Source of the DNA: Pelethousia sp034933245
Lineage (GTDB): Bacteria > Bacillota > Clostridia > Christensenellales > CAG-138
DNA length: 13,249 bases
NCBI GenBank assembly: GCA_034933245.1
Contig: JAYFNX010000052.1
Location: 1-13,249, forward strand
Direction: 5' to 3'
In this document: piece by piece, positions 1 to 5,217 of the stretch
Layout: every line of letters starts with the position of its first letter
How positions within the stretch are numbered: position 1 is the first letter of the stretch
Made by a program: the position numbers and the translations under genes
Notes under the pieces: generated by a model
Told to the model about the DNA's origin: nothing
The model's database searches: none
The model's input: only the letters and a program-made list of their open reading frames with translations

Positions 1-43
1 GTGCACCCTTCAGGGGCCGCCCTTCGTTTTTCTTTCGTTATAC

Positions 44-117
44 GCGGGTATAGTGTAGTGGTAACACATTAGCCTTCCAAGCTGAGATCGTGGGTTCGAG
101 TCCCATTACCCGCTCCA
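44..117 (+). tRNA. tRNA-Gly, anticodon TCC
   Basis: A full cloverleaf can be folded by eye. The acceptor stem GCGGGTA (44-50) pairs with TACCCGC (107-113), followed by discriminator T114 and encoded CCA (115-117). The D stem is GTG/CAC. The anticodon stem 69-73/81-85 encloses loop CTTCCAA with anticodon TCC at 76-78. The T stem 90-94/102-106 encloses TTCGAGT. The anticodon reads GGA and, by wobble, GGG codons. No promoter fits between position 1 and the gene at a normal distance (a TTATAC lies directly against the 5' end), so it is probably processed from a longer transcript starting to the left of the window. Confidence 0.97.
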
Positions 118-146
118 CTCCGAATGACCCTCGCATGGTCATAACG

Positions 147-185
147 ACAAAAACAGGTTGGTTTATGCCAGCCTGTTTTTGTTTT
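147..185 (+). terminator. Rho-independent terminator after tRNA-Gly
   Basis: A 14-bp stem (148-161 with 168-181, one G-T wobble) closes on a 6-base loop TTTATG. It is A-rich on its left side and followed by GTTTT, the classic form of an intrinsic terminator. It lies 30 bases after the tRNA CCA end and would separate the tRNA transcript from the sigma operon. The left A-tract means it could also work in the reverse direction, but no leftward gene ends here. Confidence 0.9.
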
Positions 186-367
186 GCCCATACGATTAAG
201 TATACACGCCATCTTCTTGCTATATGGATTGCGTCCTTTCAGAAAAAGAGATACACTCTCTACATAAAATAACGATAAGGAACCGCGAAACCGGAAAGCG
301 CAGGCCAGAGAACCAGTTTGTCCGCTGCAATCGAGCGCGCATGATTCCGATTTTTTATCAATATTTT

Positions 368-393
368 TGTAACGAAATGCGATTGATTGCATC
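368..393 (+). promoter_or_regulatory. Candidate ECF-type promoter of the sigma/anti-sigma operon
   Basis: TGTAAC (368-373), 16 bases, then CATC (390-393) resembles the TGAAAC-N16-CGTC form known for promoters of SigW/SigM-type ECF sigma factors, with one mismatch in each element. The implied transcript start near 400 leaves a leader of about 30 bases before the TTG start. Autoregulation by the adjacent sigma factor is typical of such operons, but this match was found by eye and could be chance. No good housekeeping promoter was found in the same spacer. Confidence 0.35.
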
Positions 394-428
394 TTATATC
401 CGATACAACCTGAAAGCGAGGTGATACA

Positions 429-899
429 TTGACTGATTTTGAAAAAATATACGCAGAAAACTTTCGCGCGGTATATAAATATGCTTTGGTGCTGTCAAAG
501 AATCGCAGTCTTGCCGAAGAGATTACGCAGGAGGCTTTTTTTAAAGCCTTGCAAAAAATTGATACATTTCGAGGAGAGTCCTCGTTGCGTGTATGGCTGT
601 GCCAGATTGCAAAAAATATTTACTATTCGTTGCTTCGGGAGCGCAAAAAACTCATCTTAAGCGATTGTGAGGAAGCCTCCGAACGGGATATTGAAAGCGC
701 CCTGCTGGATTCCGAAACGGCTTTTGCCATTCATAAGGCACTGCACAGCATCAAAGAACCGTATAAGGAGGTCTTTTCACTTCGGCTCTTTGGTGAATTG
801 TCTTTCTTGCAAATCGGCGAGCTATTTGAAAAAAGCGAAAGTTGGGCAAGAGTAACGTATCATCGCGCGAAAATTATGGTGAAGGAGAAAATACGATGA
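429..899 (+). CDS. ECF-type RNA polymerase sigma factor (sigma-70 family)
   Basis: This 156-residue protein has the two-domain layout of extracytoplasmic-function sigma factors, which direct RNA polymerase to stress or envelope regulons. Region 2 covers about residues 10-72 and includes the motif AEEITQEAFFKAL and the tract FRGESSLRVWLCQIAKN, typical of -10 binding and melting. Region 4 covers about 105-155, with the helix-turn-helix LSFLQIGELFEKSESWARVTYHRAK that binds the -35. The start is TTG at 429, preceded by GAGGTGA at 418-424; the only in-frame ATG is near the C-terminus, so a TTG start is required. The stop overlaps the anti-sigma start (ATGA, 896-899), indicating translational coupling. 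Base composition is more AT-rich than most of the window. The family is certain; the signal and regulon cannot be read from sequence. Confidence 0.94.
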   Translation: MTDFEKIYAENFRAVYKYALVLSKNRSLAEEITQEAFFKALQKIDTFRGESSLRVWLCQIAKNIYYSLLRERKKLILSDCEEASERDIESALLDSETAFAIHKALHSIKEPYKEVFSLRLFGELSFLQIGELFEKSESWARVTYHRAKIMVKEKIR

Positions 900-1354
900 A
901 TATGAAAAATGAATGTGACATTGTACGGGATTTGCTTCCGCTGTATAAGGATGAGGTATGCAGCGATGAAAGCCGCAGATTTCTGGAAGAACACATACAA
1001 GCATGTCCGGACTGTGCAAAGGAGCTTGAAAAGATTAAGGAGGATATCGTGTATAAACCAAATGCAGATGGTATGCAGGCAATGCGTGCAGTGGCATTGA
1101 AGTGGAAAAACGATAAAAAAATTTACTTTCTTATCGGATCGTTTTTTGTATCGTTTATTGCCGCAATCGGGTGTTCTGTTTCATATAGCATACAGGGTAG
1201 TTATGTCGATGCGAGTGGATTACTCGTTGAGCCGTTTTATCTCATACCCTTAACGTTTTTATTCGGGCTGCTTTCCATTGTTTTTCTTGTAGCGCTTTTC
1301 ATTACGCTGCTCGTCAGGCATCTTAAGATAAGGCGGCTTTTAAAGAACATCTAG
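896..1354 (+). CDS. Membrane-anchored zinc-finger anti-sigma factor
   Basis: This 152-residue protein is the probable antagonist of the upstream sigma factor. Its cytoplasmic N-terminal part carries an anti-sigma zinc-finger (zf-HC2/ZAS) signature: Cys7, then His33-x3-Cys37-x2-Cys40, preceded by the typical LLPLYKDEV helix. Two hydrophobic segments follow (about 76-97 and 115-140), so it should sit in the membrane with the sigma-binding domain inside. The extracytoplasmic loop is only about 18 residues, which leaves little room for a sensor domain. The ATG at 896 is chosen over a longer upstream reading because it overlaps the sigma stop and has AAGGAG at 882-887, 8 bases upstream. Sequestration of the sigma factor is inferred from family and operon position. 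Confidence 0.9.
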   Translation: MNMKNECDIVRDLLPLYKDEVCSDESRRFLEEHIQACPDCAKELEKIKEDIVYKPNADGMQAMRAVALKWKNDKKIYFLIGSFFVSFIAAIGCSVSYSIQGSYVDASGLLVEPFYLIPLTFLFGLLSIVFLVALFITLLVRHLKIRRLLKNI

Positions 1355-1474
1355 CCAAATAGGCGCGTCGTTTCATATGGTTTATCGTGTGCAGCATGTG
1401 CTATTCGTTCGCCTGATGTCAAAATCGGTTAAGCAAGGCCGGTTTCCGAGTTCGTTCTCATAAACGCTCGTACC

Positions 1475-1517
1475 AAAAGGGCGCGCTGTCCTGCATTCAT
1501 GGAAAGCGCGCCCTTTT
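1475..1517 (+). terminator. Hairpin terminator of the sigma/anti-sigma operon
   Basis: A perfect 13-bp inverted repeat, AAAAGGGCGCGCT (1475-1487) with AGCGCGCCCTTTT (1505-1517), encloses a 17-base loop; TCC/GGA within the loop can extend pairing. It is GC-rich at the core with A and T ends on both sides, so it should terminate rightward transcription and could act in both directions. It lies 120 bases after the anti-sigma stop. The loop is longer than usual for an intrinsic terminator and the run of T is only four. Confidence 0.75.
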
Positions 1518-1631
1518 CTATAGAAAAACGATATCTTTTTTGCCGGACCGCCCAATGTTTTTTATGGAATACAGCCTGTTGCCCTGGCAATGTTTGGATA
1601 GGATTGCTCCTTTGCGGCGCATACTAGATGC

Positions 1632-2348
1632 ATGATCATTCTGTTTGTGCGAGCTATCATATTGTATTTATTGGTATTTGTGGTCATCCGTATGACGGGG
1701 AAACGACAGCTTAGCGATTTGCAACCTTTTGATTTAATCATCACGCTGCTGTTAGCCGAGCTGGCCAGCGAACCTGCCGCCAACATGGGGATTCCCCTTC
1801 TGTACGGCATTGTGCCCATATTAGCTTTATTCCTGGTTCAGCAAGTGGTTGCCATGCTTTCCCTGAAGTGCGAGGGGTTCCGCCATCTTCTTTGCGGAAG
1901 GCCGCTTTTACTCATAAGCAAAGGCGTGGTGAACGAGCAGGCCTTGCGGGACGCGCGCTCTACCCTAAATGACCTGCTTGAGCAGGTACGCGCCAAAGAT
2001 ATTTTTGATCTGGCGGATGTGGATTACGCCATCTTGGAGACAAACGGGGATCTTTCCATTCTACCCAAAGGGCCCTGTCGAATTCCCAATTATCAAGCCC
2101 TGTCTATGCCCCCGCCCGATGCCAAGCCGCCCTTTCTGCTTATTCAAGATGGAAAAGTGCATCAGGAGGCCCTGCGGCAAGCCGGTTTTGAGATGCATTG
2201 GCTGGAGGCCCAGCTTCAACGCGCTGGGATCCGAAGCGTTCAGCAGGTGCTGTTCGCCTTCCTTTCCGGGCGAACATTGCACCTGCAGAGCAAACAAAAA
2301 TACGGTTCGGTGGTTCGCTTTTTGGACATCCTGGGGGATGCGGCATGA
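1632..2348 (+). CDS. DUF421 (YetF-like) membrane protein
   Basis: This 238-residue protein matches the DUF421/YetF family of Bacillota. Three hydrophobic segments (about 1-19, 33-47 and 54-77) surround the hallmark RMTGKRQLSDLQPFDLI (20-36). A cytoplasmic alpha/beta portion follows: PLLLISKGVVNEQALRDARSTL, then VDYAILETNGDLSILPK, and a second similar strand set from about 167 (FLLIQDGKVHQEALRQAGF) that is usual in clostridial members. The molecular function of the family is not settled; relatives fused to or encoded beside other small domains affect spore resistance in Bacillus, which is only a loose hint here. The start is ATG 1632 without an obvious Shine-Dalgarno site. The stop overlaps the next gene by ATGA, implying a coupled pair. 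Confidence 0.88.
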   Translation: MIILFVRAIILYLLVFVVIRMTGKRQLSDLQPFDLIITLLLAELASEPAANMGIPLLYGIVPILALFLVQQVVAMLSLKCEGFRHLLCGRPLLLISKGVVNEQALRDARSTLNDLLEQVRAKDIFDLADVDYAILETNGDLSILPKGPCRIPNYQALSMPPPDAKPPFLLIQDGKVHQEALRQAGFEMHWLEAQLQRAGIRSVQQVLFAFLSGRTLHLQSKQKYGSVVRFLDILGDAA

Positions 2349-2749
2349 CCAAGCGCACAGGTTTTCCCTTGGCAAATGCCATCGCCACCATTCTCGCTAC
2401 GCTGCTTATTCTTTTTTTATTTATCATACCGCACAGGTATTTAACGCAGGTAACTTCCAAGATCCGAGCATCTGCCCGAGAAGCGGAATACGCCATTTTG
2501 CGGGATGACCTGCCTGCGGCGGATGCAGCGATTACCGGCATGTGCGCTGTGTTTGAAGAAGCGGAACAGCCTTTAAAGCTATTTTTAAACCATGAGGATG
2601 TGGACGAACTAAAATCCGCCCTGCACGCATCGCGGGATCTTACCATGATAGACGAATGCGGGAACCTGCTCACCGAACTTCAAAATGTACTTCGCATCGT
2701 GGATTATTGGGATGATACCGAAACATTCAATGTTTATAATCTGTTTTAA
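2345..2749 (+). CDS. DUF4363 family protein, partner of the DUF421 protein
   Basis: This 134-residue protein has one N-terminal membrane segment (about 8-29) followed by a mainly helical, acidic extracytoplasmic domain ending in TETFNVYNLF. The size, single N-terminal anchor, alternating helices and end in Asn-x-Phe are as in DUF4363 proteins, which are often encoded next to DUF421 genes in Clostridia. ATG 2345 overlaps the DUF421 stop (ATGA) and has GGGGGA at 2333-2338. Longer in-frame starts inside DUF421 are rejected. The helical domain could bind or brace the DUF421 protein at the membrane, but that is inference; no enzymatic motif is visible. No clear terminator lies in the 32 bases before the convergent asparaginase stop. 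Confidence 0.8.
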   Translation: MTKRTGFPLANAIATILATLLILFLFIIPHRYLTQVTSKIRASAREAEYAILRDDLPAADAAITGMCAVFEEAEQPLKLFLNHEDVDELKSALHASRDLTMIDECGNLLTELQNVLRIVDYWDDTETFNVYNLF

Positions 2750-2781
2750 AAACAGGGGGCCTGAGAAAAGGCTTCGCCGGG

Positions 2782-3768
2782 CTATACCGTAATTTCTCCG
2801 CAGATGTTTTGCGTCATAAGCTTACGTACCTCTTCCACATTTTTGGCTTGGGCGAGGGCCCACATAAGCTTGGTTACGGCGGCCTCCGTCGTCATATCGC
2901 CGGCGGAAATAATACCCGCGTCCCGCAAGGGACGGCTTACCTCGTAAAGATCCGGTGTGCTGGCCTCATACAGGCATTGGGATGTAAGCACCACCGGAAT
3001 GCCCTGTTCCATCAACGACCGCAAGGCCTCCGTATGATCGCGGCGGAAGTTGGAAACGCCGCCCAAACCGAACGCTTCCACCACAACCCCCTTTGCGCCG
3101 CATTCCGACAATAAGGCGAGCTGCTGGGCAGTGGTTCCAGGTATAAGCTTAACAAGGGCCACATTGGGCTCAATATCCGAATAGTATGCAAAATGCTGCG
3201 TCCCCGTCTCCCGCGCAAGGGTCAAATCGATAAAGCGGCCATCCACCACGGTGCCAACATAAGGAGAGTTAATGGACTCGAAAGCGTTTAGGGAGGTGGT
3301 GCGGGTTTTTACCGTACGGCATCCCAGCATAACAGCGTTGCCGAAGCAGATGTATACGCCTCCCGGAAGGCGCTGGGCCGCCAAAATAGCATGGGCGAGA
3401 TTTGCTCGGCCGTCGCTATCCGGATGGACGATTGGCAGCTGGGACCCTGTAAGCACCACGGGGAGCGGCAGGTTTTGCAGAAGGAAGGTAAGCATGGAAG
3501 CCGTATAGGCCATGGTATCCGTGCCGTGTGTAATGACGATGCCGTCGTAGTCCCCCATGTGAAGGAGCACGGTTTTCGCCATGAGCTGCCATTCCTCGGG
3601 CTGAATGTTGGAGCTATCCATATTAAACAAGTCGATGCAGTCCACAGGATTGGGAAGCACGGGCAGGCAGGAAAGCAATTGCTCTGCGGAAAGGCCGGGC
3701 ATCAATCCGTTGGGAGAAGGTATGCAAGCAATGGTACCGCCGGTTGCTATGAGCAAAATGCGAGACAT
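2782..3768 (-). CDS. ansA: L-asparaginase, type I (cytoplasmic)
   Basis: This 328-residue enzyme hydrolyses L-asparagine to aspartate and ammonia. Both asparaginase signatures are intact: ATGGTIA at 8-14 with nucleophile Thr12, and VITHGTDTMAYTA at 78-90 with the Thr83-Asp84 pair. The substrate-binding DSSNI (51-55) and Lys154 in the RTVKTRTTSLNAFES block complete the expected catalytic set. There is no signal peptide, and length and motifs fit the cytoplasmic type I enzymes rather than the secreted type II. The start ATG has AAGGAGG 9 bases upstream (complement of 3778-3784). It is transcribed leftward, divergent from the MFS transporter, and a TGCTATAAT extended -10 lies about 70 bases before the start. 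Expression may be tuned by the palindrome overlapping that -10. A tRNA-dependent amidotransferase role is unlikely because no partner subunit is encoded nearby. Confidence 0.93.
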   Translation of the reverse strand: MSRILLIATGGTIACIPSPNGLMPGLSAEQLLSCLPVLPNPVDCIDLFNMDSSNIQPEEWQLMAKTVLLHMGDYDGIVITHGTDTMAYTASMLTFLLQNLPLPVVLTGSQLPIVHPDSDGRANLAHAILAAQRLPGGVYICFGNAVMLGCRTVKTRTTSLNAFESINSPYVGTVVDGRFIDLTLARETGTQHFAYYSDIEPNVALVKLIPGTTAQQLALLSECGAKGVVVEAFGLGGVSNFRRDHTEALRSLMEQGIPVVLTSQCLYEASTPDLYEVSRPLRDAGIISAGDMTTEAAVTKLMWALAQAKNVEEVRKLMTQNICGEITV

Positions 3769-3825
3769 GAGAGAAAGCCTCCTTGCAATGGATTTAATTT
3801 ATCGATATACTGAAAGGAAATAGAC

Positions 3826-3841
3826 TGATAATAATTATTAT
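3826..3841. promoter_or_regulatory. Fur-like operator candidate (7-1-7 palindrome)
   Basis: TGATAAT-A-ATTATTA (3826-3840) differs at a single position from the TGATAAT-N-ATTATCA box recognised by Bacillus Fur; it is less close to the PerR form TTATAATNATTATAA. Within it, 3828-3841 is a perfect 14-bp palindrome. It overlaps the asparaginase -10 element and lies 24 bases before the MFS start codon, a position where a bound repressor could affect either gene. AT-rich palindromes arise by chance, so the identity of the regulator is inference. Confidence 0.4.
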
Positions 3842-3845
3842 AGCA
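3837..3845 (-). promoter_or_regulatory. Extended -10 promoter of the asparaginase gene
   Basis: Read leftward, the sequence is TGCTATAAT, a perfect TGn-TATAAT extended -10. The predicted transcript start is near 3830, giving a leader of about 60 bases that contains the AAGGAGG site. No good -35 is present at the usual distance (TGGCGG at 17 bases), which an extended -10 tolerates. It is the only strong promoter core in this spacer; the rightward MFS promoter could not be assigned with confidence. Confidence 0.6.
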
Positions 3846-3864
3846 TATCTGCCGGAGGACCGCC

Positions 3865-5121
3865 ATGCAACTCAACTATAAACGCACCATTCTTTTAGGA
3901 CTGGCCTTTTTCTCCATCTGCGCCTTTTGGCAGATGTATGATAACATTATCCCCTTGATCCTGAAAAATACCTTCCGCTTGGGTGACACCGTTTCCGGCT
4001 TCATTATGTCTTTGGACAATATTCTGGCCCTGTTTATGCTTCCCCTTTTCGGCGCTATCAGCGACAAGGCGGGCCGCCGTATGCCCTTCATCCTGGTCGG
4101 CACGGCCGCCGCCATCTTCCTTTGCCTTCTTCTGCCTGTGTTTGACCGTCCGAATTCCTTGGTTCCCTTCATGCTGGTGCTGGGGCTGCTTCTGGTAGCC
4201 ATGAGCACCTACCGCTCCCCCGCTGTTGCCCTCATGCCCGACCTGACCCCTAAACCCCTGCGATCCAAAGCCAATGCCGTCATCAATCTGATGGGCGCTT
4301 TGGGCGGGGTATATACCATCCTGGCGGTAAAGCTCTTGGTAAAGGAGCCGAACGCCGCCCTTCCAAACTATTTCCCACTTTTCGGGGCCGTAGTGGGAAT
4401 CATGTTCCTCTCTGTGCTGGTTCTCCGCCTTACGATCCGGGAAGCGGTTATCGAAAAGCCCCCAGAAGAGCCAGGGGTGGAGGCTGCTTGCGCCACCGCT
4501 TCAGGGGCGCTCCCACGCTCCGTGCGCCGCAGTCTTTTTTTGATTTTGTTCTCCGTTTCCTTCTGGTTCATGGGCTATAACGCCGTAACCACCGCCTTTA
4601 CAAAATACGCGGAGGTAGTATGGGGACATGGCGTAGGCCAGGCCAGCACCTGCCTGCTCATTGCCACGGCGGGTGCCGTGGTTTCCTATATTCCCATCGG
4701 CATGCTTGCCAGCCGGATTGGCCGAAAAAAAACCATTCTTATGGGCGTGGCTGCCCTGGCGGTCTGCTTTGCGGCAGGTGGGTTTATGGCTTCAAACTTC
4801 AGCCCATCCCTTTATGGAATTTTCGCGCTCATTGGTTTTGCCTGGGCGGCCATCAATGTAAACAGCTACCCCATGGTGGTGGAGATCAGCAAACTGGGTT
4901 CCGTGGGCAAATATACGGGTTACTATTACACCTTCTCCATGGCGGCGCAAATCGTGACGCCTATCCTCAGCGGCGCCCTTTTGGAATATGTGGGGTACCA
5001 TACCCTGTTCCCCTATGCCGCCATCTGCGTGGCATTCTCCTTTGTCACCATGTTTTTCACATGGCACGGGGATAACAAGCCCGCGCGGAAGGGGAATCTG
5101 GAAGCTTTTGCGGAGATGTAG
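3865..5121 (+). CDS. MFS transporter, SLC45/sugar-symporter-like
   Basis: This 418-residue membrane protein has about twelve hydrophobic segments in two halves split by a cytoplasmic loop (about 193-222). The first half carries the MFS loop motif GAISDKAGRRMP (63-74), and the second half a counterpart GMLASRIGRKKT. The block MSTYRSPAVALMPDLTPKP (113-131), followed by RSKANAVINLMGALGG, closely resembles the bacterial relatives of the SLC45/GPH sugar-proton symporters, so a disaccharide or related glycoside is the most likely substrate. This is family knowledge applied by eye; the substrate is unproven. The ATG has GGAGG 6 bases upstream (3854-3858). It is a single gene, divergent from asparaginase and closed by a hairpin; no sugar-metabolic gene adjoins it. 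The Fur-like box upstream fits poorly with a sugar substrate. Confidence 0.85.
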   Translation: MQLNYKRTILLGLAFFSICAFWQMYDNIIPLILKNTFRLGDTVSGFIMSLDNILALFMLPLFGAISDKAGRRMPFILVGTAAAIFLCLLLPVFDRPNSLVPFMLVLGLLLVAMSTYRSPAVALMPDLTPKPLRSKANAVINLMGALGGVYTILAVKLLVKEPNAALPNYFPLFGAVVGIMFLSVLVLRLTIREAVIEKPPEEPGVEAACATASGALPRSVRRSLFLILFSVSFWFMGYNAVTTAFTKYAEVVWGHGVGQASTCLLIATAGAVVSYIPIGMLASRIGRKKTILMGVAALAVCFAAGGFMASNFSPSLYGIFALIGFAWAAINVNSYPMVVEISKLGSVGKYTGYYYTFSMAAQIVTPILSGALLEYVGYHTLFPYAAICVAFSFVTMFFTWHGDNKPARKGNLEAFAEM

Positions 5122-5171
5122 AAGCCTATTCGTGTGATTTTAGCGGGTTAATCCAACAATTTCAGATAGAT

Positions 5172-5202
5172 AAACCCCGTCGTACAGAATACGGCGGGGT
5201 TT
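5172..5202. terminator. Bidirectional terminator between convergent genes
   Basis: AAACCCCGTCGT (5172-5183) pairs with ACGGCGGGGTTT (5191-5202), 12 bp with one G-T wobble, closing a 7-base loop. It lies 50 bases after the MFS stop and 15 bases beyond the stop of the leftward VanW gene, so it is placed to end both transcripts. T-runs on both sides are only three bases. Confidence 0.75.
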
Positions 5203-5217
5203 CATCATGCGCTTATA

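Larger units (their letters stand above)
118..428. other. Noncoding spacer between tRNA-Gly and the sigma gene
   Basis: This 311-base stretch holds the tRNA terminator (147-185) and, near its right end, a candidate ECF-type promoter and the ribosome binding site of the sigma gene. Reading frames across it are short, start inside or against the tRNA, and lack ribosome binding sites. A near-palindrome ATGC-GATTGATT-GCAT at 377-392 lies within the candidate promoter spacer and could be fortuitous. No tRNA 3'-end duplicate (attachment-site-like repeat) is seen here. Confidence 0.6.

Noticed and set aside
1..43. Terminator or promoter directly before the tRNA
   Set aside because: AGGG/CCCT gives only a 4-bp stem, and TTATAC touches the tRNA 5' end, too close to act as a -10. 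The left edge cuts off any larger structure.
90..272. Rightward reading frame beginning MGSSPITRST
   Set aside because: It starts inside the tRNA T arm and runs through the terminator; it is a typical tRNA-derived false frame.
69..392. 107-codon leftward reading frame ending in a peptide of the type AGNGTRTHDLSLEG
   Set aside because: It is the antisense of the tRNA-Gly gene and its terminator; this peptide type is a well-known artefact of translating tRNA regions. No ribosome site is present.
1377..1463. Possible 28-codon small gene after the anti-sigma gene
   Set aside because: It has a start and stop but no good ribosome site, no recognisable motif and no promoter.
2750..2781. Possible terminator between the DUF4363 gene and asparaginase
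   Set aside because: Only a 4-bp GCCT/AGGC pairing without a T-run can be formed.
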